Shown: piece by piece, positions 44,999 to 52,533 of the stretch | How the letters are laid out: each line of letters starts with the position of its first letter | How positions within the stretch are numbered: the stretch's first letter is position 1 | NCBI GenBank assembly: GCA_958367245.1 | Contig: CATXEA010000002.1 | Location: 62,001 to 126,000 of the forward strand | Source: an uncultured Blautia sp. | GTDB taxonomy: Bacteria > Bacillota > Clostridia > Lachnospirales > Lachnospiraceae | DNA length: 64,000 nt | Reading direction: 5' to 3' | The notes under the pieces: model-generated | Told to the model about the DNA's origin: nothing | The model's database searches: none | The model's input: only the letters and a program-made list of their open reading frames with translations | Position numbers and translations under genes: made by a program

Positions 44999-45664
44999 TT
45001 ATTCTGCTTTCATTTGAAAACCAATTCCCCAGACAGATGCAATATACTCCTTTTCCCCGATGTCCCGAAGCTTTTTTCTCAAATTACTGATGTGCATTTT
45101 CAGAGAGTTTTCCGTACAGTCCGGCGTATCCTCGCTGATTCGCTCCAGAAGCAGGGATTTCGTGATTACCTGGGCAGGATTCATCATCAGAAGCTTAAGG
45201 ATTGCAAATTCTGTTCTTGTCAGACGGATTTCTTTCCCGTTTATCTCGGCTTCATGTGTGTCCATGTGCAGGGACAGTTCTCCAAAGGTCAGAACTTTAT
45301 TTTCCCCTGCGCCGGATGCTTTGCGAAACTGTACGGCAATCCGTGCAAGAAGCTCCTTTGTGTCAAAGGGCTTCGTAACATAGTCTGCAGCTCCCCCCAT
45401 AAGAAGGTCTACCTTGTCTTCAATACCTGTTCTGGCGCTGACTACAATTACAGGAATGCCCTTTATACGGGGCAAAACCTCTTCCCCTTTCAGTCCCGGA
45501 AGCATCAAATCCAGAAGCACCAGATCCGGCTTTTCTCCTGAAATGCAAAGAAGAGCCTCTGTTCCTGAGTATGCTCTGGCAACCGCATATCCTTCCTTTG
45601 TCAAAATTTCTTCCAGCATGTCTCCGATATAAACGTCGTCATCTATAATTAAAATTTTTTTCAA
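44999..45664 (-). CDS. OmpR-family response regulator
   Basis: 221 residues. Receiver domain with acidic pocket DDD (8-10), phospho-acceptor D52 (LLDLMLPG) and the lysine in YVTKPF (~102); C-terminal winged helix (~125-220) with LRKKLRD recognition region. Cognate kinase is four genes down (42248-43144). The start overlaps the acetyltransferase stop by four bases, so the regulator depends on the promoter at 46277-46305 or one inside the upstream gene. Confidence 0.95.
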   Translation of the reverse strand: MKKILIIDDDVYIGDMLEEILTKEGYAVARAYSGTEALLCISGEKPDLVLLDLMLPGLKGEEVLPRIKGIPVIVVSARTGIEDKVDLLMGGAADYVTKPFDTKELLARIAVQFRKASGAGENKVLTFGELSLHMDTHEAEINGKEIRLTRTEFAILKLLMMNPAQVITKSLLLERISEDTPDCTENSLKMHISNLRKKLRDIGEKEYIASVWGIGFQMKAE

Positions 45665-46248
45665 AGCAAATCCTCCTTTAATTCTGAAAAAGGAATAAAC
45701 GGTTCAGGGTTCTTTTTATGTTCTCCGATAGTTTTTTCCATCCATATGAGATTATACCAATTTTCGAATTTGTAACCGCATTTATGAAATTTTCCCACGA
45801 ACTGATAGCCAAGATGCGCGTGAAACTGCGCGCTGTTGAAATTCAGGTGTTCATCCTCCGTATCCGGAACTGCAATGCAGGCATTTAAGTTTACAATGTT
45901 TTGTGCCTTTGAAATCTTTTCGATGGCATTATAAAGCATTTTGCCCACGCCCATCTTCGTGCCGGTTTCTTTTAGATATATGCTTGTCTCCACTGACCAG
46001 TCGCAGGCAGCGCGGCCGACAAACGCCCCTGTATAAGCATATCCCAGAATTTCTCCTTCTTTTTCTGCCACAAGATAAGGATATTTCTTCAGGGTACTGC
46101 GAATTCTCTCCCGAAATTCTTCAAGAGAGGGGACTTCATATTCAAATGTAATCGCTGTGTTTTTTATATACGGTGCATATACATCCAGAATCGCCTGCGC
46201 ATCCTCTTCTGACGCTCTCCGGATAAGCACTTTCTCTTTTATTTCCAT
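45661..46248 (-). CDS. GNAT acetyltransferase, phosphinothricin-acetyltransferase-like
   Basis: 195 residues. RRASEEDAQAILDVYAPYIKNTAITFEYEVP (start at ~9) and the GYAYTGAFVGRAACDWSVETSIYL stretch match the Pat/Bar (phosphinothricin or methionine-sulfoximine acetyltransferase) branch; acetyl-CoA site GTKMGVGKMLY. The usual R/Q-x-x-G-x-G is GTKMGVG here. Substrate not known; these enzymes acetylate amino-acid-like amines. It overlaps the response regulator by four bases, so it is the first gene of the two-component operon, an unusual partner. Confidence 0.85.
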   Translation of the reverse strand: MEIKEKVLIRRASEEDAQAILDVYAPYIKNTAITFEYEVPSLEEFRERIRSTLKKYPYLVAEKEGEILGYAYTGAFVGRAACDWSVETSIYLKETGTKMGVGKMLYNAIEKISKAQNIVNLNACIAVPDTEDEHLNFNSAQFHAHLGYQFVGKFHKCGYKFENWYNLIWMEKTIGEHKKNPEPFIPFSELKEDLL

Positions 46249-46276
46249 TATTCATCTCCTGTATTTTTCTCCGTAC

Positions 46277-46305
46277 AGTATACAATACCTGCGTCCGGTA
46301 AACAA
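46277..46305 (-). promoter_or_regulatory. Promoter of the acetyltransferase-regulator-ABC-kinase operon
   Basis: Minus strand TTGTTT, 17 bases, TATACT, about 30 bases before the ATG at 46248. The -35 is only moderate. Confidence 0.6.
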
Positions 46306-46349
46306 GAGGCGGGATTTTGGATTCCTCCGTTTTTATTTGAATAAAACAT

Positions 46350-46395
46350 AGGCGCTGTCTCCTCTGCCAAAATCTTTACAAAGGGTACAGCGCCT
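46350..46395 (-). terminator. Hairpin after the PsiE-like gene
   Basis: Nine-bp perfect stem AGGCGCTGT / ACAGCGCCT with a long loop; minus strand then reads ATGTTTTATT. Ends the 48232-46401 operon. Confidence 0.65.
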
Positions 46396-46400
46396 GTATG

Positions 46401-46754
46401 TCAGAGTTTGTCCATTTTGGGAGTTTTATCGTCCTCCCGCAGCAGAAGGAATTTACGGATTGCAAAAAGTACGGCAATGGAAATCACTCCCAAAAGTGTT
46501 TCTCCTGTTGCGTAATGCTCCACGACCATCTGTCTGGCAATTGCAAACAACAGCACCTCCACAACTGTTTCCGCCGTATGTTTACAGAGCATTTTTACAA
46601 ATTCCACCCCGACCACCAGAGACAGCGCGTGGGCAAGAAATTCTGTAAAATAATCCATTTCCATCATTCCCTTTGAGGGCATTTTAATCAGCTCCAGAAA
46701 CAGGGGAACGCCAGCCATCACAATTGCGAGAAGAATCACTATGGACAAAATCAT
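46401..46754 (-). CDS. PsiE-like four-helix membrane protein
   Basis: 117 residues. Four hydrophobic helices (~2-22, 40-58, 64-80, 87-103); the polar stretch VKMLCKHTAETVVEVLLFAIARQMVVEH joins helix 2 to helix 3 and resembles the conserved centre of the PsiE (phosphate-starvation-inducible) family. Short acidic-to-basic tail. Function of PsiE is unknown. It follows the arsenate reductase-like gene by 10 bases. Confidence 0.65.
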   Translation of the reverse strand: MILSIVILLAIVMAGVPLFLELIKMPSKGMMEMDYFTEFLAHALSLVVGVEFVKMLCKHTAETVVEVLLFAIARQMVVEHYATGETLLGVISIAVLFAIRKFLLLREDDKTPKMDKL

Positions 46755-46764
46755 TTTTTATATC

Positions 46765-47235
46765 TTACTTTTTTTGTATTTCTTTTCTCAGAGCAAGTAT
46801 GTTTCTTTCAATTTTTTTCATAATCTCAAGGAATTTCTCATCACTCTGCCCTGTGGGATCTTCAAGTCCCCAATTTAAGTTCTGCTTTCCCGGAATATAC
46901 GGGCAGACCACATTACATCCCATAGAAACCACAATATCAGCCTCCGGAATTTCCTCAAACAGCTTGGAGTATTGGTCTTTTTCCATATCTATCCCATATT
47001 CCCGTTTCATCAGACGAACTGCATCCTGATTGATTTCAGGTTTTGTCTCTGTTCCCGCAGAGTAGCAGTCGCAGATATCAGAAAGATATTTTTTCCCCAG
47101 AGCTTCTGCCATCTGACTGCGGCAGGAATTGTGCACACAGATAAAAGCAACCTTTGTCTTCGGGTGATTCTGGTATTCTTCTCTCATTTTATTTTTGTTT
47201 CCTTCCTGTATTCTGTCAGTTTCTTTCTCCTTCAT
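46765..47235 (-). CDS. Arsenate reductase/low-molecular-weight phosphatase-like protein
   Basis: 156 residues. Catalytic loop C33-VHNS-C38-R39-SQMAEAL is the CX5R of ArsC (thioredoxin type) and LMW tyrosine phosphatases; later the acidic DPTGQSDEKF and the MGCNVVCPYIPG region with further cysteines match arsenate reductase (thioredoxin-coupled), which reduces arsenate to arsenite. No other ars gene is visible, so the role is inferred from family only. The ATG at 47235 lies inside the upstream gene with GGAGG six bases before it, preferred over Met17. Confidence 0.82.
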   Translation of the reverse strand: MKEKETDRIQEGNKNKMREEYQNHPKTKVAFICVHNSCRSQMAEALGKKYLSDICDCYSAGTETKPEINQDAVRLMKREYGIDMEKDQYSKLFEEIPEADIVVSMGCNVVCPYIPGKQNLNWGLEDPTGQSDEKFLEIMKKIERNILALRKEIQKK

Positions 47236-48232
47236 TGGCTTCCTCCATCACAATGTCTTCCGCCGGAAGTTCCTTTGTGAAAGAGACTCTTATTACAGCC
47301 TGAGACCAGTTCAGAGAAACCTTCGCGTGTTTTTCTTTTTTAACTGCCTCTTCTTCTACGATATGAAGGAGTTCAGCCAGCATTTCTCGTGTAAGGTATC
47401 CTCCTCTCCAGTGAAAGGTCAGAGTCTTTCCTTTTTTGGCTGCCTGCAGCGCGCGTTTGCGGACTTCCTCTTCTTTTGTGAAAGAAAGTTTTTTGATTTT
47501 ATAATAAAAATGATCCCCGTCGCTGCACTTTGGCGTCTCATAGATTACCGGCTCATGGTCGCGGTATATCTGTTTATCAGAAAGCAGAAAATAATCATAG
47601 CGCAGTTCCTCTGCTTTTCCCAGCGTATTATCAAAGGTAGCGTCCATATGATAATATTTACCCTCAATCTTCACAACATTCCATGCATGACGGTATTTAA
47701 TCCCCTTTTCGGGATTGTTGTCGCAAAGAGCTACAATACACCAGATATTCAGAGCATCGCACAGAATCTTTACTGTTTTTGCTATGCCTTCGCAGACACC
47801 TACTCCCAGTCCGAGAGGCCCTATAATCTCATGGGAGTAGGCTTTTTTCAGCTTGTCGTACCGGACTGACTGGCAGATAAAGTCATGGATATAAAGAAGC
47901 TTATCCATCTCCTTTAACTCCTTTGCCGGACGTACAAGTTTTTCTATACGTGCATTCATATTTCTTCGGTGTTCCTGAATTTTCTTTTTGTCAAAAAGGT
48001 ATTCCGGTATCATTTCTGCGTTAGATGCATTTTTGTAAAATCTGTATTTATATGTCACGGAATAGAACAGCTCCGGATGATCCATGCGCAGACAGAAATA
48101 AATATCTGCCAGTTCCTTCCCCTCCAAAAGCGGCACCTGAAAAGAGGGCGCCAGATTCCCAAGCCCCGTCATCATTGCATGATACGCGCTCTGAGCAGGT
48201 TTGTTTAATTGATTATAATAATATGGTTCCAT
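47216..48232 (-). CDS. Transglutaminase-like domain protein
   Basis: 338 residues, no signal peptide or membrane segment. The core (~115-215) has the Cys-His-Asp triad of the transglutaminase/protease fold: C147 (GVGVCEGIAK), H182 (YRHAWNVV), D197 (YHMDATFDN). N-terminal domain (1-110) of unknown type; C-terminal ~240-338 basic and unknown. Such proteins may be peptidases or cross-linking enzymes; no substrate is inferred. Overlaps the arsenate reductase-like gene by 20 bases. Confidence 0.75.
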   Translation of the reverse strand: MEPYYYNQLNKPAQSAYHAMMTGLGNLAPSFQVPLLEGKELADIYFCLRMDHPELFYSVTYKYRFYKNASNAEMIPEYLFDKKKIQEHRRNMNARIEKLVRPAKELKEMDKLLYIHDFICQSVRYDKLKKAYSHEIIGPLGLGVGVCEGIAKTVKILCDALNIWCIVALCDNNPEKGIKYRHAWNVVKIEGKYYHMDATFDNTLGKAEELRYDYFLLSDKQIYRDHEPVIYETPKCSDGDHFYYKIKKLSFTKEEEVRKRALQAAKKGKTLTFHWRGGYLTREMLAELLHIVEEEAVKKEKHAKVSLNWSQAVIRVSFTKELPAEDIVMEEANEGERN

Positions 48233-48271
48233 AATTTATATTTTATCCTGTTGTTTGGTATTTGTTTTCTT

Positions 48272-48643
48272 CTATGGAGAAATTCTTGTTGTTTTCTCTT
48301 GGATTAAGGTATAACTACGGCTTTTTACTTGCTCTATAGAGACTTTCCCATAGTCTTCCCGTGGATTTAGGCATAGCTTCAGCTTTTTGCTTGCTCTATG
48401 GAGAATTTCCCGTAGTCTTCCCGTGGATTTAGGCATAACTTCGGCTTTTTGCTACTTCTATGGAGAATTTCTTGTAGTTTTTTCTTGGATTCAGGTATAA
48501 CTACGACTTTTTACTTGCTCTATGGAGAATTTCTTGTAGTTTTCTCTTGGATTTAGGTATAACTACGGCTTTTTACTTGCTCTATAGAGAATTTCCTCAG
48601 ACTTTCACTTGAATTTAGGCATAATAATGGTTTTTCTACCTCG
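48272..48643. repeat. Six-unit tandem array of an exact 62-bp period
   Basis: The intergenic region 48233-48658 holds no gene but an array of 62-base units starting at CTAT(G/A)GAGA: 48272, 48334, 48396, 48458, 48520 and 48582. Units differ by substitutions but not by length. A recurrent inverted pair (GTAGTT ... AACTAC in units 4 and 5; CCGTAGT ... ACTTCGG in unit 3) can fold as RNA. 62 is not a multiple of three, so it is not coding. Nothing like CRISPR spacers is present. Confidence 0.9.
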
Positions 48644-48658
48644 TCACACCGTATAAGC

Positions 48659-49258
48659 TCAGCCCATTTTAAAAATCAGGATTTTCTCTCTTGGGTTTTC
48701 TCCGGGAAAGAGGTCGCGGCAATCAATTTCATCCAGAAAATTCAGTTCTTCCACTGTCATCAGCCAGGAAACATATTCATCCTGAGGATAATAAAAAAAC
48801 AGAAGAATCTCTCTGGGCGACTCATAATAAGATTCCCGGATACGTCCCATAACCCTGCGAAGAATCTCAATTGAAAAAGGATTGAAAAAATACAGTCTGT
48901 CCATCTCCCGTGGAATAACAAATTCTGCTGCATCTGTATGCACAAAGGACACTCTGGAAGCCGAAACTGCCCTGCTCCTGTTTTCTTCTGCCCTGTCAAA
49001 AATCCTTTTATCATATTCAATGCCTACTGAACGACATCTCGTCTGGTAAGACAGAAAGAAATCTACACGTCCCTTCCCGCATCCATAATCCGCCAGCACA
49101 TTGTTTTTACGGATATAACCGCTGTTTGCCAGCCTTTCCAGTACACTGTAAGGAGTCGGTTCATAAGGATAACGATACTGGTCTGAATTTGAGTCATCTC
49201 TTCCCAGCGTTTTAATCTGCAGTACTCTGTCCCATCCGGCATCCTTTTCCTGATTCAT
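48659..49258 (-). CDS. Predicted SAM-dependent methyltransferase
   Basis: 199 residues. ADYGCGKGRVDFFLS (~55-69) is the SAM-binding motif I, followed by VGIEYDKRIFDRAEEN; FVHTDAAEFVIP and FFNPFSIEILRRVM further on fit the fold (NPF in place of a DPPY-type loop). Similar proteins are annotated as class I methyltransferases of unknown substrate. The start at 49258 overlaps the deformylase stop by four bases and follows GGAGGGGGTGA; a longer in-frame start at 49285 is less likely. Confidence 0.8.
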   Translation of the reverse strand: MNQEKDAGWDRVLQIKTLGRDDSNSDQYRYPYEPTPYSVLERLANSGYIRKNNVLADYGCGKGRVDFFLSYQTRCRSVGIEYDKRIFDRAEENRSRAVSASRVSFVHTDAAEFVIPREMDRLYFFNPFSIEILRRVMGRIRESYYESPREILLFFYYPQDEYVSWLMTVEELNFLDEIDCRDLFPGENPREKILIFKMG

Positions 49259-49665
49259 ATAATCACCCCCTCCAGATGATTGCATTCGTGAAGGATAATC
49301 TGTGCAGTCCAGCCATGAAATTTACTTCTCTGCTTTTGGAAATTTATGTCTTCATATGCAACTTCTATTTCCTCGTACCGGGTACACGGGCGCACGCCGG
49401 GAAGAGACAGACATCCTTCCTCTGTCCGATACACACCTGATTTCTTCAAAATAACAGGATTGAACATAACGACATTCATAAATCCTACATTTACGGCAAT
49501 AATTCTTTTTTTCACCCCAATCATATTCGCTGCCATTCCCACACATTCTTCCTCGTGAGCTTTCAGCGTATCCAACAGGTCAATTGCCGTTTGCTTATCT
49601 TCTTTCCCTGCAGGTTCTGACTTTTGTTTTAGGAACATTACATCCCTCATAATCGGTCTTATCAT
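49255..49665 (-). CDS. Peptide deformylase-like protein, variant motifs
   Basis: 136 residues, close to the shorter clostridial deformylases, which remove the formyl group of nascent proteins with a metal held by Cys and two His. Motif 1 is GMAAN (43-47; usual GxGxAAxQ), motif 2 EGCLS (83-87; Cys85 metal ligand), motif 3 HECNH (126-130; usual HExDH). Both deviations (Q to N, D to N) touch conserved positions, and the protein ends six residues later, without the C-terminal helix. The metal ligands remain. Could be an active variant or a secondary deformylase beside another copy elsewhere. Overlaps genes on both sides by four bases. Confidence 0.78.
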   Translation of the reverse strand: MIRPIMRDVMFLKQKSEPAGKEDKQTAIDLLDTLKAHEEECVGMAANMIGVKKRIIAVNVGFMNVVMFNPVILKKSGVYRTEEGCLSLPGVRPCTRYEEIEVAYEDINFQKQRSKFHGWTAQIILHECNHLEGVII

Positions 49666-50168
49666 ACTTTCCCGTTCCTTTCTTCTGTTCTCAGGTATTC
49701 TTCTGCATCTTCCCTTTTTCTGAAAATATGCAGTTCCTTCTCTTTTTCATATTTTTTCAGAAGCTCATAAATCTTCGGCAAGCTGTCTTTGGGAAAATCC
49801 ACAATAAATTGTCTAAATTCCAGATCAAACTCCGATTCCACCCACGGCATATCAGGGCGCTCTTTCCCAATACGGGAGGATGCTCCTTCAAGACACAGCT
49901 CCAGCGGGTAATCCAGAAGAAAAACCGTATCACATTCTTTCAGGCGCATTTCCAGTGTCCGAATATAATTTCCGTCAAGAATCCACTGCTCCTTCTTCAT
50001 AATCTCCTTTATTTTTCCATCAAATTCATCTCTGGAAATATTTGTTCCATCTGACTTATGCCAAATCATATCCAGATAAAAAAGAGGCAGTCCCGTTTTC
50101 TCCTTTAATTTTCTCGCAAAGGTACTCTTCCCCGCGCCGGGACAGCCAATGATAATCACTTTCTCCAT
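49662..50168 (-). CDS. Small P-loop kinase (adenylate-kinase/FlaR-like)
   Basis: 168 residues. Walker A GCPGAGKST (8-16), then LPLFYLDMIWHKSDGTN, the ILDGNYIRTLEMRLKECDTV stretch and DYPLELC. This is the 'topology modulation'/FlaR-type small nucleotide kinase family; its substrate is not established. Overlaps the deformylase start by four bases and probably forms one transcript with the deformylase and methyltransferase. Confidence 0.78.
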   Translation of the reverse strand: MEKVIIIGCPGAGKSTFARKLKEKTGLPLFYLDMIWHKSDGTNISRDEFDGKIKEIMKKEQWILDGNYIRTLEMRLKECDTVFLLDYPLELCLEGASSRIGKERPDMPWVESEFDLEFRQFIVDFPKDSLPKIYELLKKYEKEKELHIFRKREDAEEYLRTEERNGKV

Positions 50169-50178
50169 AAACGTCTCC

Positions 50179-51228
50179 TTATGACTGAAACTCTATTCTT
50201 ATTTTGCCGTTTGAGGTTTCTGCTGTCAATGTTTTCTTCTGATTTGTATATCGTGTATTTGGAAGATTGCTGGAGCCATTTGAAGTTCTGCTTTTTATCG
50301 CAAAGTCATGCATATCGCCAATCACCGTTCCCGTAATAGAACCATTGCTGGTACAAAGTAAAATCTCATCGCTTTTACATCCTTCTGCACAAAGTTTCCC
50401 ATTACTGGTTACAACCGTCAGTTTTCCTGCGGTAAGACGCTCCATTCGGATAGAAGCATTGGAGCTTTTTAATCCCATCTTCTCACACTGGCTGTTTTTT
50501 ACTTCAATATGACCGTTACTGGTCACAGCATCTATCTCCGCCGCATTTATCTGCGATAATATGACTGCTGCATTCCCTGTTCGTATTTTTACCTTTTCGA
50601 TTATACAATTTTCCATATTTACCGGAGCATTTGATGATGTCAAAAATGTTTTTGACAATCCCCTGATCTCCTGCATTGTAATCTTTGCATTTGATGTTTT
50701 TACCTGCAACGCTCCACCAAAATCTTTCGGGAGCAGAATTCTGATTTTGGGGCCTTCCTGACAGCTAAAGAATGCTTCAAAAAAATTCCTGATTCCTTTT
50801 TTTCCGTGCTTCTTTCTGCAAAACTCATGGCATACCCTGAAAACTCCTTCTGTTTCGTAAACTTCAACAGTATCCCTCTCCTCATCCAATTTAAGCTCCA
50901 CACAGACTTTGCCGCCTGCGGACGTCTCGTGGATTTCTATCTGTGACATTTCTGCCTGAACATCTACTGTATGGATTTCTCCCTCTGGCTGATATCTTTT
51001 TTCTCCGCTATACTGTTCAGAAAGTTTGCTTTTTTCATAGGACTCGCAAAAACGCATAGCTGCTTCTCTGGGATTTCCGAAAACTTCTATACATTCTTCT
51101 TCTGTTTTTCCGCTTTCAAGACTGTCACAAATCAATTCTTCATAATATTCCTCTATCTGTCTTTTTTCTTCTTCTGACAGTTCCTCCAGATAACTCATAA
51201 ATTCCCGTATATACTCTGTTTTTGTCAT
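50179..51228 (-). CDS. DUF1700 (HAAS) and DUF4097 fusion protein
   Basis: 349 residues from MTKTEYIREFM. N-terminal helical HAAS/DUF1700 domain (1-~70, FMSYLEELSEEEKRQIEEYYEELI) followed by a long beta-helix-like DUF4097 part (~85-345) with recurrent SNG/SSN turns such as VTSNGHIEVKNSQ and LKSSNASIRM. DUF1700 proteins sit beside PadR regulators and are thought to modulate them; DUF4097 is a putative adhesin-like or regulatory shell domain. No membrane helix is obvious. The start overlaps the PadR stop by four bases. Confidence 0.82.
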   Translation of the reverse strand: MTKTEYIREFMSYLEELSEEEKRQIEEYYEELICDSLESGKTEEECIEVFGNPREAAMRFCESYEKSKLSEQYSGEKRYQPEGEIHTVDVQAEMSQIEIHETSAGGKVCVELKLDEERDTVEVYETEGVFRVCHEFCRKKHGKKGIRNFFEAFFSCQEGPKIRILLPKDFGGALQVKTSNAKITMQEIRGLSKTFLTSSNAPVNMENCIIEKVKIRTGNAAVILSQINAAEIDAVTSNGHIEVKNSQCEKMGLKSSNASIRMERLTAGKLTVVTSNGKLCAEGCKSDEILLCTSNGSITGTVIGDMHDFAIKSRTSNGSSNLPNTRYTNQKKTLTAETSNGKIRIEFQS

Positions 51229-51548
51229 TTTGCCTCCTCCTGATGATTTTCTTTTACAAATTCGTAAATCCGCTTCATTTCTTCCCATTCGTCAAGAAAA
51301 TCTTTTATCCTCTTCTCTCCTGTCGGAGTGATTTGATAATACTTGCGAATTCTGCCGTTGTGCTCCTGCCGATACGTTGTCAAACATTCACTGTTTTCCA
51401 GTCTTTTTAAAATAGGGTAAAGAGTTGATTCCGAAATATCTATACATTTTGATACTTCGCCAATCAATTCATAACCATAAGATGGACCTTTTTTTAAAAC
51501 AGACAGAACACACACATCCAATACACCCTTTTTTCTTTGTGTATCCAT
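51225..51548 (-). CDS. PadR-family transcriptional regulator
   Basis: 107 residues from MDTQRKKGVLDVCVL. Winged helix typical of PadR: SVLKKGPSYGYELIGEVSK, SESTLYPILKRLENS and the wing with RKYYQITPTGEKRI. Short form, no long C-terminal dimer domain beyond a helix. Start at 51548 follows AAAGGAG; the open frame reaching 51605 has no site. The gene is preceded by a perfect inverted repeat overlapping its promoter (51563-51615), a strong sign of self-repression. Confidence 0.93.
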   Translation of the reverse strand: MDTQRKKGVLDVCVLSVLKKGPSYGYELIGEVSKCIDISESTLYPILKRLENSECLTTYRQEHNGRIRKYYQITPTGEKRIKDFLDEWEEMKRIYEFVKENHQEEAK

Positions 51549-51562
51549 ACGTACTCCTTTAA

Positions 51563-51615
51563 TACCATGTATTATATAGTATGTATAATATACTATATAA
51601 TACATGGTATGTCAA
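51563..51615 (-). promoter_or_regulatory. PadR promoter with a perfect 19-bp palindromic operator
   Basis: Minus strand TTGACA (51615-51610), 17 bases, TATATT (51592-51587). Two 19-base arms (51563-51581 and 51591-51609; key sequence TACCATGTATTATATAGTA) are exact inverted copies, 9 bases apart. One arm fills the space between -35 and -10 and the other lies just downstream of the -10, so a bound dimer would block RNA polymerase. Confidence 0.85.
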
Positions 51616-51759
51616 CGATTTTCTTCCCCCCGTTGTATCAGCTTCGCCTTGTTCCCTGACCTCACTACATTTCTCTCAACTTTTTAGAAACTATGAAATT
51701 ACAAAGAAACGCTACCGCTACAATAATAAAGCAAATGATTGTACACCATACAGGTACTC

Positions 51760-52116
51760 TCATATCAAATTGCACTCGCAGCAAAATCGTAATCGCAAAA
51801 ATACAGCTCCCACACCCTGTATAAAGTCTAATATCTTTTTTTGAAGTGTCTGTAAATGCTTTTTATCTTTTATTCTTTCAGATTTCCATATTCCATAATT
51901 TACCTGAATATCATTTACCTCTTCATCAGATATAAGTTCGTCCATACTTACATCCAGTTCTAATGCCAGTTTTTTTGCGGTAATCAAATCCGGACATCTT
52001 GAGCCATTTTCCCAACGGCAAACTGTCTGCCTTGAAACGTATAGCTTATCTGCAAGCTGTTGCTGAGTAAGGTTTTTTTCTTCTCTTAATTTTTTGATGT
52101 TATCACTTAATGCCAT
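51760..52116 (-). pseudogene. HTH (Cro/CI-like) regulator, apparently frameshifted before its membrane part
   Basis: The readable frame gives 118 residues. The N-terminal HTH (1-65) is typical: IKKLREEKNLTQQQLADKLYVSRQTVCRWENG. After about residue 100 (FIQGVG) the frame reads a poor arginine/cysteine tail and stops. One base shifted, the same DNA reads CGSCIFAITILLRV, then a second membrane segment IICFIIVAVAFLCNF, with a stop at 51665. HTH proteins with C-terminal membrane helices are common in Firmicutes, so the original product probably spanned 51665-52116. A single-base indel in a G-rich run, or an assembly error, would explain this. Confidence 0.65.
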
Positions 52117-52284
52117 ACTCCATACCTCTCTTTCATTCACATCATATAACGATAAAACCCAAAATAAAAGTACCAGTATGGATTTCCTTTGTTTCCATTT
52201 TGGTAACATCTGTTTTTGCAGCCTCCTTTCTGTGCTGTTTATCTGTGGTTTCTTCCAATTAAGGATGGTTCAAATAATGATTTC

Positions 52285-52337
52285 ATAAAAAAAATAGCAG
52301 CGTTCCTGTTCTCCTGTGTAGGAGTGAGAAACGCCGC
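52285..52337 (-). terminator. Terminator of the phosphotransferase block
   Basis: On the minus strand GGCGTTTCT ... CTCCTAC-ACAGGAG ... AGGAACGCTGC folds into a long two-step stem, then a run of eight T. It terminates transcription from 52534-54544. The rest of 52117-52533 holds no supported gene. Confidence 0.78.
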
Positions 52338-52533
52338 CTTATAGGTGGTGCTTATTTTATTTTTTCTTTTCGACATGCCGCGTAAGGTGGTGTAGCGGTT
52401 TATCTGGCAGCTTCGCAGGTGCTTTTGCATATCAAGGTGCAGTCCGTTAAATAGTAGTAAATGAAAGGGCAGTTCACTGGAATGCCAAAACTGCTTTTTC
52501 GTTTACCCCATCATCGATTCTAACCTAAAGAAT

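Noticed and set aside
46765..47235. Arsenic resistance operon
   Set aside because: Only the CX5R protein is present; no arsenite pump or ArsR gene is near.
48272..48643. CRISPR array
   Set aside because: Units are contiguous 62-mers that differ gradually; there are no unique spacers between identical short repeats, and no cas genes.
48272..48643. Repetitive coding gene
   Set aside because: A 62-base period is not a multiple of three and the frames are broken by stops.
52239..52430. 63-codon open frame on the minus strand
   Set aside because: It overlaps the strong terminator at 52285-52337 and has no ribosome-binding site.
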